Made by a program: the position numbers and the translations under genes
Shown here: positions 8,062 to 17,009 of the stretch, piece by piece
How positions within the stretch are numbered: position 1 is the first letter of the stretch
How the letters are laid out: every line of letters starts with the position of its first letter
Notes under the pieces: generated by a model
What the model was told of the DNA's origin: nothing
The model's database searches: none
Seen by the model: only the letters and a program-made list of their open reading frames with translations
Origin: an uncultured Collinsella sp.
Lineage (GTDB): Bacteria > Actinomycetota > Coriobacteriia > Coriobacteriales > Coriobacteriaceae
Reading direction: 5' to 3'
Assembly (NCBI GenBank): GCA_900550195.1
Contig: URRB01000008.1
Span: 33,120 to 97,119 of the forward strand
DNA length: 64,000 nt

Positions 8062-8999
8062 TAGACAGCCTCAATACGATGCAGGATATCCTCAACGACC
8101 TCATCGATCGTAAATTCATCCATATCAAACCACACGATGCGATCATCGCGTTTAAACCACGAAAGCTGACGTTTGGCATAGCGACGCGAACGCATCTTGA
8201 TGAGTTCGCGAGCCTCATCCATAGAAATCACGCCATTGAAAGCATCGATGATCTCTTTATAGCCAATTGCCTGCATCGAAGTCAGGGCATCTCCCAGCCC
8301 CTGGTCCATAAGACCGCGAACCTCATCAACAAGACCCTGCTCAAACATAAGATCGACGCGCAGGTTAATGCGCTCATAGAGCACCTCGCGATTACGCGTC
8401 AGACCAAACCACAGAGCGTGATAATGCTCGCGCGGAACACTAAACTGCGACTTTTGCTGCGCATAGGAGACGCCATCATCGTGCATTTCGAGCGCACGAA
8501 TCACGCGGCGAACATTATGGGGGTGGATGACCGCAGCGGACTCGGGGTCACGCTCGGCAAGCAGGGCATGCAGTTCTTCCTCGCCAATACGCTCGGCAAG
8601 CTCCTGATAGCCCACACGGCGATCGTCCTCAAGTTCACCCGAGGGAAAGTCCATCTCATCGAGGGCGGCCTTGAGATACAGCCCCGTACCCCCGCAAAAC
8701 ACCGGTAGGCGGCCCTCGCCAAGCAAGCGCTCAACATGCGCGCGAGCGTCAACCTGATAAAGCGCAGCAGAATATGCCACACCCGGCTCTACAATGTCGA
8801 CGAGACGCAGCGGCGCCGTACACTCATCGGGCGTCATCTTTGCGGTACCGATGTCCATGCCGCGATAGATTTGCATCGCATCGCACGACAGCACTTCGGA
8901 CGAAAGACGAGCTGCCAAACGGTCGGCAACATCGCTCTTACCAACCGCCGTCGGACCGACGATCGCAACGGCGGAAAGACCTGCCCCGGAAGAAACCAT
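8061..8999 (-). CDS. miaA: tRNA dimethylallyltransferase
   Basis: 312 residues. The P-loop GPTAVGKS is at 15-22, followed by 'SCDAMQIYRGMDIGTAK', the substrate-channel region, and 'PVFCGGTGLYLKAALDEMDF'. MiaA adds the dimethylallyl group to A37 of tRNAs that read UNN codons, giving the substrate that MiaB methylthiolates. It sits directly between miaB and hflX with one-base stop/start overlaps on both sides, so translation is coupled. Confidence 0.97.
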   Translation of the reverse strand: MVSSGAGLSAVAIVGPTAVGKSDVADRLAARLSSEVLSCDAMQIYRGMDIGTAKMTPDECTAPLRLVDIVEPGVAYSAALYQVDARAHVERLLGEGRLPVFCGGTGLYLKAALDEMDFPSGELEDDRRVGYQELAERIGEEELHALLAERDPESAAVIHPHNVRRVIRALEMHDDGVSYAQQKSQFSVPREHYHALWFGLTRNREVLYERINLRVDLMFEQGLVDEVRGLMDQGLGDALTSMQAIGYKEIIDAFNGVISMDEARELIKMRSRRYAKRQLSWFKRDDRIVWFDMDEFTIDEVVEDILHRIEAV

Positions 9000-10369
9000 T
9001 AGCGCGGCTCGCCCACAACGGAGCCGGACAAATACCAGGTCTTGGCAACGTCAACGTCAACATCAACGATCTTGCCAACAAGCTGATCGATGCTGTAACC
9101 CTCGGGGATAGGCGCATGCACGGTCTGATTCTTGGGACTCTTGCCCAGCAGGACCGCGTCGTTCTTTTTACTCGTTCCCTCAATGAGCGCCGGCACCACA
9201 GTATGAAGCTCACCCTGGTTATACTCGTGTGCCGTGGTCTCGATAACCTTAACCAGGCGGTTGAAACGCTCGAGAACAACCTCATGCGGCGTAGGATCGT
9301 CAATCTCTGCGGCCGGGGTACCGGCGCGCTTGGAATAGATGAAGGTATAGGCCTGGGCATAGCGGACCGTCTCGGCAAGCGAGAGCGTCTGCTCAAAGTC
9401 TTCTTCAGTCTCGCCTGGGAAGCCAACGATAATATCGGTCGAGAGCGCGATATCGGGCATACGGTTGCGAATGCGATCGACCAGGCCCAAATAGTCCTCA
9501 CGTGTATAACGGCGATTCATCTCTTTGAGGATCCGCGTCGAACCTGACTGGACGGCCAGGTGCAGTTGCGGCATAACGGCAGACGTATCGGCCATGGCGT
9601 CGATGGTCTCGGGGAGAAGATCCTTGGGATGCGAAGACGTAAAGAAGATGCGCTCCACACCCGTATCGCCCACGGCACGCAGCAGATCGGCAAAACGCGG
9701 CTTGCCAAACAGATCGCGACCATATGAGTTAACGTTTTGGCCCAGCAGCGTAATCTCACGCACGCCCAGGTGCACCAAACCGGTCACCTCGTCGACAATC
9801 TCCTCGAAGGGGCGGCTCTTTTCGCGACCGCGCACATACGGCACGATGCAATAGGTGCAGAAATTATTGCAGCCCGTCATGATGGGCACCCAAGCGTGAT
9901 ACTGGGTTTCGCGATGCCACGGCATGCTCATGGCATCCGTATCCTCATGCTCATTGGTGCGGATATGACGCTTGCCGTCAAGGAACGCCTCGGCAATGAG
10001 CTCGGCCACATGTGCAATAGAATGCGTGCCAAAGATGACATTGACGTTATCGACGTTGGTGAGCAGGCCCTCGCCATCACGCTGTGCGATGCAACCACCA
10101 ACGGCAACCACGCGCTTGCCCGAAGGCGAAGGCGGCAGGCTTTTGCAGGAATTGCACTGACCGTACAGGCGAGTATCGGCGGCCTCGCGCACGCAGCATG
10201 TCATGAAGACAACAATATCAGCATGCTCGGGATCGAGCGCCATGAGGCAACCATAAGAATCGAGCAGACCGCTCACGCGCTCAGAGTCGTGCTGATTCAT
10301 CTGGCAGCCAAAGGTGCGGATAAAGTAGGCTTTACCGGCAAGAATATCGCGTACGGAACGCTGGTCCAT
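8999..10369 (-). CDS. miaB: tRNA-2-methylthio-N6-dimethylallyladenosine synthase
   Basis: About 456 residues. An N-terminal UPF0004 domain holds three cysteines (FGCQMNQHDSE, MTCCVREAA and VGGCIAQ) for an auxiliary Fe-S cluster. The radical SAM CNNFCTYC motif follows, and a C-terminal TRAM domain covers the last 70 residues. It methylthiolates i6A37 in tRNA. ATGs exist at 10375 and 10369; an AGGAC sequence is spaced properly only for the second, so I prefer it. It is the first gene of miaB-miaA-hflX and follows spoVS closely. Confidence 0.95.
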   Translation of the reverse strand: MDQRSVRDILAGKAYFIRTFGCQMNQHDSERVSGLLDSYGCLMALDPEHADIVVFMTCCVREAADTRLYGQCNSCKSLPPSPSGKRVVAVGGCIAQRDGEGLLTNVDNVNVIFGTHSIAHVAELIAEAFLDGKRHIRTNEHEDTDAMSMPWHRETQYHAWVPIMTGCNNFCTYCIVPYVRGREKSRPFEEIVDEVTGLVHLGVREITLLGQNVNSYGRDLFGKPRFADLLRAVGDTGVERIFFTSSHPKDLLPETIDAMADTSAVMPQLHLAVQSGSTRILKEMNRRYTREDYLGLVDRIRNRMPDIALSTDIIVGFPGETEEDFEQTLSLAETVRYAQAYTFIYSKRAGTPAAEIDDPTPHEVVLERFNRLVKVIETTAHEYNQGELHTVVPALIEGTSKKNDAVLLGKSPKNQTVHAPIPEGYSIDQLVGKIVDVDVDVAKTWYLSGSVVGEPR

Positions 10370-10421
10370 GTGCATAAGTCCTAACGATGGAGAGGGGGGG
10401 GCGAATCGAGGCAAGCAGAAG

Positions 10422-10739
10422 CTATGCCACAGGCTTAACATCATCCATGACGACGTTATCCATAGCAGCTCGATTGATCTGGTGAACGTAGATAGAAAGG
10501 CGAATGGCCGTGCGCGACTCCCCGTTAATGAGGATGTCGGAGAACACGGGCGCGCAGGAAATATCAAAACCGGTTGGAATCAAAAAACCGCGCGCGATAG
10601 CCACGGCCTTAATGGCCTGGTTGACAGCACCAGCGCCGACACACTGGATGTTGACGGGTACACCATCCTTGACCATGCCGGCGATGGCGCCGGCAACGGA
10701 CGCGGGCGATGATTTGCTTGATACCTTCAGGCAATCCAT
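10422..10739 (-). CDS. spoVS: SpoVS family protein
   Basis: 105 residues from the ATG at 10739 (AGGAG nine bases upstream). The whole protein is one SpoVS/Alba-like domain: 'LKVSSKSSPASVAGAIAGMV', 'CVGAGAVNQAIKAVAIARGFL', and 'LSIYVHQIN' near the end. SpoVS affects sporulation in Bacillus but is common in non-sporing lineages, where an RNA- or DNA-binding role is suspected. Here it lies between a GHKL ATPase/RNase Y pair and miaB. No sporulation genes are visible in the window. Confidence 0.93.
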   Translation of the reverse strand: MDCLKVSSKSSPASVAGAIAGMVKDGVPVNIQCVGAGAVNQAIKAVAIARGFLIPTGFDISCAPVFSDILINGESRTAIRLSIYVHQINRAAMDNVVMDDVKPVA

Positions 10740-10813
10740 GAAGAAACTCCTGCGTTTAAAAGTACGTTTTAACTGCAATAACTGTATCGTACCGAGTGGA
10801 CTCGGTAAAGGCA

Positions 10814-11899
10814 CTATTCCTCTTTGGCAAGATCGAAGGTCACAGTGATTCGATCACGCGAAACACGAATCTTTGGGTCGCCACAAAGGTTGAGATAGTA
10901 CCGGGCGGCAAGGTCATTAAAGTCACGCTCCACAGCACGCGAAAACTGTGCCATGTCATCCTTGGCAATACGTAGCCCGCGACGATCCTTCGCAAGATCG
11001 ACAGGAGCCGGCGCATGCGAGGACGAATCACGCTCGCGCAGCAGACGCGCGGTCACACCGCGAACGGGCTTAATCTGCCCTGCCAAAATGCGATGAGCAG
11101 TGCGCTCGGACATCTCAAGACCCAAACCCGAACAGATACGGATAAAGTCCTCGGCATCAGAGGCAAGGCCTAAACGATCGACAACCGGAAGCTCACTCTC
11201 GTCATCAATGAACAGGAGACGCGACGTATCGAGCCGACTTGACGCCTGAGCATAAAGGGTCGCGGCAATCTCAGACGGAGAACCAAGATAGACATCGCAA
11301 CCACGCAACTCCTCGAGCGCAAACTCACAAGCAGCGCGAATAATATTATGCGGGCCGCGAGCACAGACATAACGTCCGTCCTCATCCTTGACGGCCTGGG
11401 GCCAGCTGGACTGATCGGCACGCTCACTGAGGCGGTCGGCCGCAACGCTCACCTTAAAGGCCGAGCCAAGGTCGACACCAGACGTGACCACACGGGCCTC
11501 GTCAGTGTTCTGCTTGATCGAAAACAATGCCATGCCACGACCGTGAACGCCCCAACGGTCCATCTTCATGCTCTCGAGCTTGGAGGTAACGCGGGCATCG
11601 AAGATTCGCTCTTGCATATCCTGCGGAACGCCCGAACCGTTATCCAGAAAGACAAGCGTGCGGACGCCATCTTCCTTGGTCGTGGCGAGATAGACCTTGT
11701 CGGCACCAGCATCGCGAGCATTACGGAGCATTTCGATGACGATATCCTCGACATGCTGAATGTCGTGCTTTGCCTGGCGCCGCTCGGCCTCCGAAACGCG
11801 GAGGCGGACATACCCCTCGCCAAGGTTCTCCTCGACGCGAAGGTTGCCCTCCCCCGACATCGACGCGATAAATGAGATGAGCTCGTTCGCGTCGCTCAT
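10814..11899 (-). CDS. GHKL-type ATP-binding protein, unknown role
   Basis: 361 residues. An N-terminal GHKL (HATPase) fold shows the N box 'EMLRNARDAGADKV' (N60), the G1 box 'FLDNGSGVP' (D86-G90) and the lid-like 'GVHGRGMAL' at 117-125. There is no histidine-kinase DHp region, no MutL or gyrase domain and no membrane segment. The C-terminal 230 residues resemble nothing I recognise; they contain 'RTAHRILAGQIKPVRGV' and end in a strand-rich segment. It lies one base past the rny stop and just before spoVS. ATP-driven conformational change in RNA metabolism is a guess from context. Confidence 0.75.
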   Translation of the reverse strand: MSDANELISFIASMSGEGNLRVEENLGEGYVRLRVSEAERRQAKHDIQHVEDIVIEMLRNARDAGADKVYLATTKEDGVRTLVFLDNGSGVPQDMQERIFDARVTSKLESMKMDRWGVHGRGMALFSIKQNTDEARVVTSGVDLGSAFKVSVAADRLSERADQSSWPQAVKDEDGRYVCARGPHNIIRAACEFALEELRGCDVYLGSPSEIAATLYAQASSRLDTSRLLFIDDESELPVVDRLGLASDAEDFIRICSGLGLEMSERTAHRILAGQIKPVRGVTARLLRERDSSSHAPAPVDLAKDRRGLRIAKDDMAQFSRAVERDFNDLAARYYLNLCGDPKIRVSRDRITVTFDLAKEE

Positions 11900-11900
11900 G

Positions 11901-13451
11901 TTATTTAGCGATATCGACAGCGCGGCTCTCGCGAATCACGACGACGCGCACCTGACCGGGATACTCCATCTCTTCCTCGATCTGATGGGCGATATCGTGA
12001 GCCAGGACCGTGGACTGGGCATCGGAGATCTTGTCCGGCTGAACCATGACGTGTACCTCGCGACCAGCCTGCATGGCATAGGTACGCTCGACGCCTTCAT
12101 GGGAGTTGGCGATCTCCTCGAGCTTCTCGAGACGCTTGATGTAGTTCTCGGCAGACTCGCGACGGGCACCGGGGCGAGAGGCAGAGACAGCATCGGCGGC
12201 CTGCACCAGGACATCGAGCACCGTGTTGGGGTCGACATCGGCATGGTGAGCCTCGATAGCGTGGACGATAACGGGCTTCTCGCCATAACGGCGGGCAAGC
12301 TCAGCGCCGATGACGGCATGCGGCCCCTCGACGTCATGGTCGATTGCCTTGCCCAGGTCGTGCAGCAGGCCGGCGCGCTTGGCGGTCACGACGTCCAGGC
12401 CAAGCTCGGAAGCCATCACGCCGCACAGGTCAGAGACTTCGAGGGAGTGCTGAAGCACGTTCTGACCAAACGAGGTACGGTAGCGCAGGGCACCAAGGGT
12501 CTTGACGATCTCGGGGTGCAGGTCGTGAATGCCGGTATCGAATGCAGCTTGCTCGCCAGCCTCGCGCACGCGCTGCTGAACCAGGTCGGCAGCCTTGTGA
12601 TACATCTCCTCGATGCGGGCGGGGTGAATGCGGCCGTCGGCGATGAGGTTCTCGAGGGCGACACGGGCGGTCTCACGACGGACCGGATCGAAGCTCGAAA
12701 GAACGACGGTCTCGGGCGTGTCGTCGATCACGAGGTTGACGCCGGAAACCTGCTCGAAGGTCCGGATGTTGCGACCCTCGCGACCGATGATACGGCCCTT
12801 GAGGTCATCAGAGGGAATGTGCACGGAGGTAACGGTGACCTCGGCAGTGTGGTCGGCAGCGCAGCGCTGAATCGCCAGGGAAAGAATCTCCTGGGCGGTC
12901 TTGTGGCACTCGGCGCGAACCTGCTGCTCGGACTCGCGAATAATCGTGGCGGCCTCGTGGGTGACCTCGCCGCGAACCTTATCGAGGAGCTCCTTGTGGG
13001 CATCCTCGCGGGTAAGGTCGGCGATACGCTCGAGCTCGGAGGTCTGCTTTGCGCAGAGTTCCTCGAGCTCACGGGAGCGCTTCTCGATCTGACCGGCCTG
13101 ACTGGACAGCTGATGCTCGCGCTTGTCGAGAGCGTCGTTGCGGCGATCGAGGGATTCCTCGCGCTGCATCACGCGGTTCTCGAGCGTACGAATCTCGCTC
13201 TTACGCTGCTTGTCCTCGGCCTCGGCGGCCTGCTTGTTCTTGATGATCTCCTCTTTAGCCTCGAGCAGAGCCTCTTTTTTGAGGGTCTCGGCCTGACGCT
13301 TTGCATCACCGATCAGGGACTCAGCCTGTGCGTGTGCCGACTGGATCTTTTCGTCGGCCTCGTGAAGACTACCCTGCTTGGCGGTGCGCATGTAGGCAAT
13401 GGCGGCGATGGCACCCAAAACGATGCCAACGAGCGCTGCAATGATAGGCAT
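11901..13451 (-). CDS. rny: Ribonuclease Y
   Basis: 516 residues. An N-terminal membrane anchor (3-21) is followed by a long Glu/Lys/Ala-rich coiled coil (25-200), a KH domain with [10 protein letters not shown] at 219-228, and an HD domain with [10 protein letters not shown] (H364-D365). RNase Y is a membrane-bound endoribonuclease that begins mRNA decay. The start is set by AAGGAG, which is five bases from the ATG at 13451 but abuts a GTG two codons earlier. RNase J is also in the window, so a Bacillus-like Y/J decay system is likely. Confidence 0.97.
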   Translation of the reverse strand: MPIIAALVGIVLGAIAAIAYMRTAKQGSLHEADEKIQSAHAQAESLIGDAKRQAETLKKEALLEAKEEIIKNKQAAEAEDKQRKSEIRTLENRVMQREESLDRRNDALDKREHQLSSQAGQIEKRSRELEELCAKQTSELERIADLTREDAHKELLDKVRGEVTHEAATIIRESEQQVRAECHKTAQEILSLAIQRCAADHTAEVTVTSVHIPSDDLKGRIIGREGRNIRTFEQVSGVNLVIDDTPETVVLSSFDPVRRETARVALENLIADGRIHPARIEEMYHKAADLVQQRVREAGEQAAFDTGIHDLHPEIVKTLGALRYRTSFGQNVLQHSLEVSDLCGVMASELGLDVVTAKRAGLLHDLGKAIDHDVEGPHAVIGAELARRYGEKPVIVHAIEAHHADVDPNTVLDVLVQAADAVSASRPGARRESAENYIKRLEKLEEIANSHEGVERTYAMQAGREVHVMVQPDKISDAQSTVLAHDIAHQIEEEMEYPGQVRVVVIRESRAVDIAK

Positions 13452-13486
13452 GCTCACTCCTTTTTATGGATTCGTTACACAACAAA

Positions 13487-13512
13487 GCGAACCGTCCTTA
13501 TGAACGGCTCGC
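13487..13512 (-). terminator. Hairpin between recX and rny
   Basis: A nine-pair stem with one G-U pair and an eight-base loop, followed on the minus strand by TTTGTTGTGT. It could end the recA-recX transcript. It lies only 36 bases before rny, so it may instead be a leader hairpin; the two readings cannot be separated here. Confidence 0.5.
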
Positions 13513-13708
13513 GACATTTGAGTAATATGGGCGCAGCTTATGCGGGTCGGATACAGATAAACATATAAACAAACTCATCACAGATGAGCACATATCACAA
13601 AGCAAATGACAGTGTTTATCGTACGTTGAACCACAACAACTGTCAAATAAATGGCCCCAGTACGGCGGCTAAAACGCGGTGAACGGCGGGGCCACAAAAC
13701 GCATACGC

Positions 13709-14401
13709 CTAAAGCGCACATCCCTCGCATTCGGCATCGAGACGTGCCTTAACGGCATCGGCGGCGATGTGATACGAGAAGCCCTTGCCCATCAAAAACC
13801 GAACCAGTTTTTCGAATCCGCACGTCTCTGGAACACGCCGCTTGGCGAGCAGGGCTGACGCACGCGCCAAATCGTCTTCGACAGCAAAATAATCCTCGGG
13901 ATAACCGGGAATGTCATCGAGCACGACATGACGGCGCTTAAGTTCGGTCTCGATTTTGCGCTGACCCCAACCGCGCCGCTTGCGTTCCTCGATAAAGTAC
14001 GAGCAAAAGCGGTTCTCGTCTAAAAAGTGATACTCGGTGGCGCGCTCGACGGCGAAATCGATCGCGGGCTGGCGGAAGCCGTAGCAAGCCAGCTTGTCAC
14101 GGACCTCACCCGTCGCATGGTCACGGCGTGATAACATCTCGGTCACCATGGTAAGTGCACATTTACGCTCGATGAGCTGCACAGCCTCACGAAAGTTATC
14201 CCAATCACAGGGAAAATCGGGGCGGTTTTTGAGATACAGCCGCGCAACCCGCACGGGAATCCAAATGGACCGTTCAAAACCGCCCTCAAGCTCACAATCG
14301 ATATGCGCGCAGGGCTTTTTAGACGCATACCCGCTCGAGAACGAGGAGGCCGCCTTCTTATCGGGAAAGACGACCGTAGCCTCGGTCACCGTATACGACA
14401 T
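13709..14401 (-). CDS. recX: Regulatory protein RecX
   Basis: 230 residues with repeated three-helix RecX modules. Typical signatures are 'LLSRRDHATGEVRDKLACYGF' (about 103-125) and 'YFIEERKRRGWGQRKIETELKRR' (about 149-170). RecX caps RecA filaments and damps recombination and SOS. The first 60 residues are a less conserved strand-rich extension. It starts 11 bases after recA with a weak ribosome site, so it is probably translated at a lower level from the recA message. Confidence 0.93.
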   Translation of the reverse strand: MSYTVTEATVVFPDKKAASSFSSGYASKKPCAHIDCELEGGFERSIWIPVRVARLYLKNRPDFPCDWDNFREAVQLIERKCALTMVTEMLSRRDHATGEVRDKLACYGFRQPAIDFAVERATEYHFLDENRFCSYFIEERKRRGWGQRKIETELKRRHVVLDDIPGYPEDYFAVEDDLARASALLAKRRVPETCGFEKLVRFLMGKGFSYHIAADAVKARLDAECEGCAL

Positions 14402-14412
14402 GAGCGTAACCG

Positions 14413-15561
14413 CTACTCGTCGTCATCATCGAGCATGGCGGAACCATCGATGGCGTAAAGCTCGTCAAACTCCTCAGGCGCAGGCTGATCGGTCAGCTCG
14501 ACCTCGGACGGAGCATCGTCATCAAACTCAAGCCCGCAGGCAAGGCGGACCTTATGCTCAATCTCGTCAGCGCAATCGGGGTGTTCGCGCAGGAACGCCT
14601 TGGCGGCCTCGCGACCGTTGCCGAGCTTGTCCTCGCCATAGGCAAACCAGGAGCCCATCTTCTTGCAGATGCCGCACTCGACAGCCATGTCCAAGATCGA
14701 GCCCTCCTTAGAGATGCCCGTACCATACATGATGTCGAACTCAGCAGAACGGAACGGAGCTGCCACCTTGTTCTTAACGACCTTGGCGCGCACGCGGTTA
14801 CCGATAACCTCGTCCTTAAGCTTAATGCTGTCGATGCGGCGAATGTCGATACGCACCGAAGAGAAGAACTTAAGGGCGCGGCCGCCCGTCGTGGTCTCGG
14901 GATTGCCGAACATGACGCCGATCTTCTCACGCAGCTGGTTAATGAAGATGCACGTCGTGTTGGACTTGGACAGCGAGCCGGCGAGCTTGCGGAGCGCCTG
15001 GCTCATCAGGCGAGCCTGAAGACCGACCGTAGTGTCGCCGATTTCTCCCTCGATCTCGGCACGCGGGGTCAGAGCGGCGACGGAGTCGACGACAATGGCA
15101 TCGATGGCGCCGGAACGCACGAGCATGTCAACAATCTCGAGCGCCTGCTCGCCCGTATCGGGCTGAGAAATGAGCACCTCGTCGATATCCACGCCGATGC
15201 GCGCGGCATACGTGGGATCGAGCGCATGCTCGGCATCGATAAATGCCACAACGCCACCCATTGCCTGGGCCTCGGCCAGGATCTCGAGCGAAAGCGTCGT
15301 CTTACCGGAGGACTCGGGACCGTAAATCTCGACGATACGGCCGCGCGGCACGCCGCCGATACCCAGCGCGGCATCGAGGGCCAGAGCGCCCGTGGGAATG
15401 GCCTCGACCTCGAGCTCGGGACCACCGTCGCCGTACCTCATGATGGAACCCTGGCCGAATTTCTTCTCGATCTCGGCCTTGGTGGTGGCGATCATCTCAT
15501 CGCGCTCTTTACCCGTCGTGCGAGCATGAACGGTACGTACGGGACCTGAATTCTTGGCCAT
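14413..15561 (-). CDS. recA: Recombinase RecA
   Basis: 382 residues from the ATG at 15561 (AGGAGGG upstream). The Walker A motif GPESSGKT is at 81-88, the L1 and L2 DNA-binding loops are intact ('[21 protein letters not shown]'), and the C-terminus is highly acidic, ending DDDDE. RecA pairs homologous DNA and activates LexA self-cleavage. Its promoter overlaps a perfect LexA box (15592-15620). recX follows in the same operon. The upstream cinA operon ends in its own terminator, so recA is expected to be controlled independently. Confidence 0.98.
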   Translation of the reverse strand: MAKNSGPVRTVHARTTGKERDEMIATTKAEIEKKFGQGSIMRYGDGGPELEVEAIPTGALALDAALGIGGVPRGRIVEIYGPESSGKTTLSLEILAEAQAMGGVVAFIDAEHALDPTYAARIGVDIDEVLISQPDTGEQALEIVDMLVRSGAIDAIVVDSVAALTPRAEIEGEIGDTTVGLQARLMSQALRKLAGSLSKSNTTCIFINQLREKIGVMFGNPETTTGGRALKFFSSVRIDIRRIDSIKLKDEVIGNRVRAKVVKNKVAAPFRSAEFDIMYGTGISKEGSILDMAVECGICKKMGSWFAYGEDKLGNGREAAKAFLREHPDCADEIEHKVRLACGLEFDDDAPSEVELTDQPAPEEFDELYAIDGSAMLDDDDE

Positions 15562-15591
15562 GAATAGCCCTCCTCTTAACAACCTGCATCG

Positions 15592-15620
15592 ATAATAAAC
15601 GAACGGCTGTTCGTGGTCAA
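15592..15620 (-). promoter_or_regulatory. recA promoter with embedded LexA box
   Basis: On the minus strand TTGACC (15615-15620) and TATTAT (15592-15597) are separated by exactly 17 bases. The spacer contains the perfect LexA site CGAACGGCTGTTCG (15600-15613). This is a direct sequence argument for SOS control of recA-recX. Confidence 0.88.
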
Positions 15621-15662
15621 CCGTTCAGATAAATCATATGCAGCCGACCCTTCCAAAACCCA

Positions 15663-15701
15663 ACCAAACGCCGACCAAACACTGACCAAATGCTTGACCA
15701 T
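15663..15701. repeat. Phased ACCAAA repeats upstream of recA
   Basis: The hexamer accaaa begins at 15663, 15674 and 15685, and a fourth, weaker copy (accata) at 15697. The spacing is 11, 11 and 12 bases, close to one helical turn. The array lies 40-80 bases upstream of the recA -35 box. No known binding protein is recognised. Confidence 0.5.
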
Positions 15702-15787
15702 AAAGGGCCAAATAAGAACAAGGCAGGCAAAAATACACCTATGACCAGCACAAACGCTAAATTCTTCTGAGTTCCTCATCTCCACAA

Positions 15788-15811
15788 TTAAGGGGCCCTA
15801 AGGCCCCTTAA
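15788..15811 (-). terminator. Terminator of the cinA operon
   Basis: A perfect ten-pair stem (ttaaggggcc and its complement) with a four-base loop and TTAATTGT on the minus strand, a few bases after the cinA stop. Confidence 0.8.
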
Positions 15812-15818
15812 AACACGT

Positions 15819-16355
15819 CTATTCCATAGAGTTGAGCACAAGAGCAATGCGACCCAATGCCTCCGCGACCGCATGGGCACGAACACACGAACGGTCGCCC
15901 TCATAGTGGCAGCGCACAGAGTCCACGACCGGCACTCCCCCATCGACGGAACGATGCGCCCAGCCAATATAGAAAGTGCCCGCAGGATCGTCCTCAGTGC
16001 CACCGCCGGGGCCGGCATAACCCGTTGCGCTCACTGCAATATCGCTCTGGTGCAGCTCCAGCGAACCCGACGCCATCTCGCGCGCAGTTTGATGCGACAC
16101 CGCGGTGTAGCGGTCGAGCGTCTCCTGCTCAACACCCAGCACGCGATGCTTAATCTCATCGCAGTAGGTCACCGCACCGCCACGCAGCACCGCCGAGGCG
16201 CCCGGGATATCCGCAATCGTCGAGGCGATCATACCCGCCGTCAGCGACTCAGCCGTCGAAACCGTCACGCCCCGAGCGCTCGCGCGCTCGACGATATCGC
16301 GCGCCAGCTCCTCGTTATGTGCGGAAATCTGCTCAAAAGAGTCCGTCATACCCAC
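15819..16355 (-). CDS. CinA C-terminal domain (NMN amidohydrolase-like)
   Basis: 178 residues: a stand-alone CinA-C/PncC domain, with 'STAESLTAGMIASTIADIPGASAVLRGGAVTY' near the N-terminus and 'SATGYAGPGGGTEDDPAGTFYIGWA' in the middle. PncC enzymes deamidate nicotinamide mononucleotide. A GTG at 16355 and an ATG at 16349 are both possible; the GGTGGG sequence sits closer to the ATG. It follows pgsA by six bases and is often found next to pgsA and recA in Gram-positive genomes. Confidence 0.9.
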   Translation of the reverse strand: MGMTDSFEQISAHNEELARDIVERASARGVTVSTAESLTAGMIASTIADIPGASAVLRGGAVTYCDEIKHRVLGVEQETLDRYTAVSHQTAREMASGSLELHQSDIAVSATGYAGPGGGTEDDPAGTFYIGWAHRSVDGGVPVVDSVRCHYEGDRSCVRAHAVAEALGRIALVLNSME

Positions 16356-16361
16356 CAGGAC

Positions 16362-17000
16362 CTAGACCGAAAAGACGATCTTGCGGCAGTTCCAGAAGTA
16401 CTGGGCGCCCGAGATAACGGTCAGGACAACGGCAACGGCATACAGGAAGCGCGACACCGAGTAGATGCCGAGCGTCAGCGCCACCGGGCCAAGGTGCAAG
16501 CCGGCCATAGCAAAAACGCACAGGTAACCGCAGATGGAGACCATCGTGGTTGCCGTCTTGTACTTGCCGAGTTTATCGGCCGCAACGACCACACCGGCCG
16601 CACTCGCGACCATGCGAAGGGCGCTCACCAGAAGCTCACGGAACAGGATAATGAACACGGACCACACGGTCACCGCGCCAAAATCCAAGAACAGCAGCAG
16701 GGCCGAGAACACGAGCAGCTTGTCGGCGATGGGGTCCAAGAATTTACCGAAGTCGGTGATCTCGTTGCGGGAGCGGGCCAAATAGCCGTCAACCTTGTCG
16801 GTGCACGACAGAATGACATACAGAATGAAAGCAGCGGCAGCGAGCGGGCCGTCGAAGATGCTCCAATCCGTACCGGCAACGCTCGTGTGGGACAGGGCCG
16901 ACACAATCATGAACACCGGGATAAAGACGATACGCACGCACGTCACGATATTGGCGGGCGTCCAAACGCTCGTCAGTTCCTTATTGCTCTCGTTAGCCAC
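16362..17000 (-). CDS. pgsA: CDP-diacylglycerol--glycerol-3-phosphate phosphatidyltransferase
   Basis: 212 residues with about five membrane segments. The CDP-alcohol phosphotransferase signature is complete: 'DKVDGYLARSRNEITDFGKFLDPIADKL' gives DG-x2-AR-x8-G-x3-D-x3-D. It makes phosphatidylglycerol phosphate, the first committed step to acidic phospholipids. It starts with GTG at 17000, with AGGAG six bases upstream. The gap to rimO is nine bases, so they share a transcript. Confidence 0.93.
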   Translation of the reverse strand: MANESNKELTSVWTPANIVTCVRIVFIPVFMIVSALSHTSVAGTDWSIFDGPLAAAAFILYVILSCTDKVDGYLARSRNEITDFGKFLDPIADKLLVFSALLLFLDFGAVTVWSVFIILFRELLVSALRMVASAAGVVVAADKLGKYKTATTMVSICGYLCVFAMAGLHLGPVALTLGIYSVSRFLYAVAVVLTVISGAQYFWNCRKIVFSV

Positions 17001-17009
17001 GACGCTCTC

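Noticed and set aside
10422..10739. SpoVS as evidence of spore formation
   Set aside because: SpoVS is widespread in non-sporing bacteria, and no other sporulation gene is visible.
11760..13568. A 600-codon open frame opposite rny and part of the GHKL ATPase gene
   Set aside because: Same cause: antisense of GC-rich coding DNA, without ribosome site or recognisable domain.
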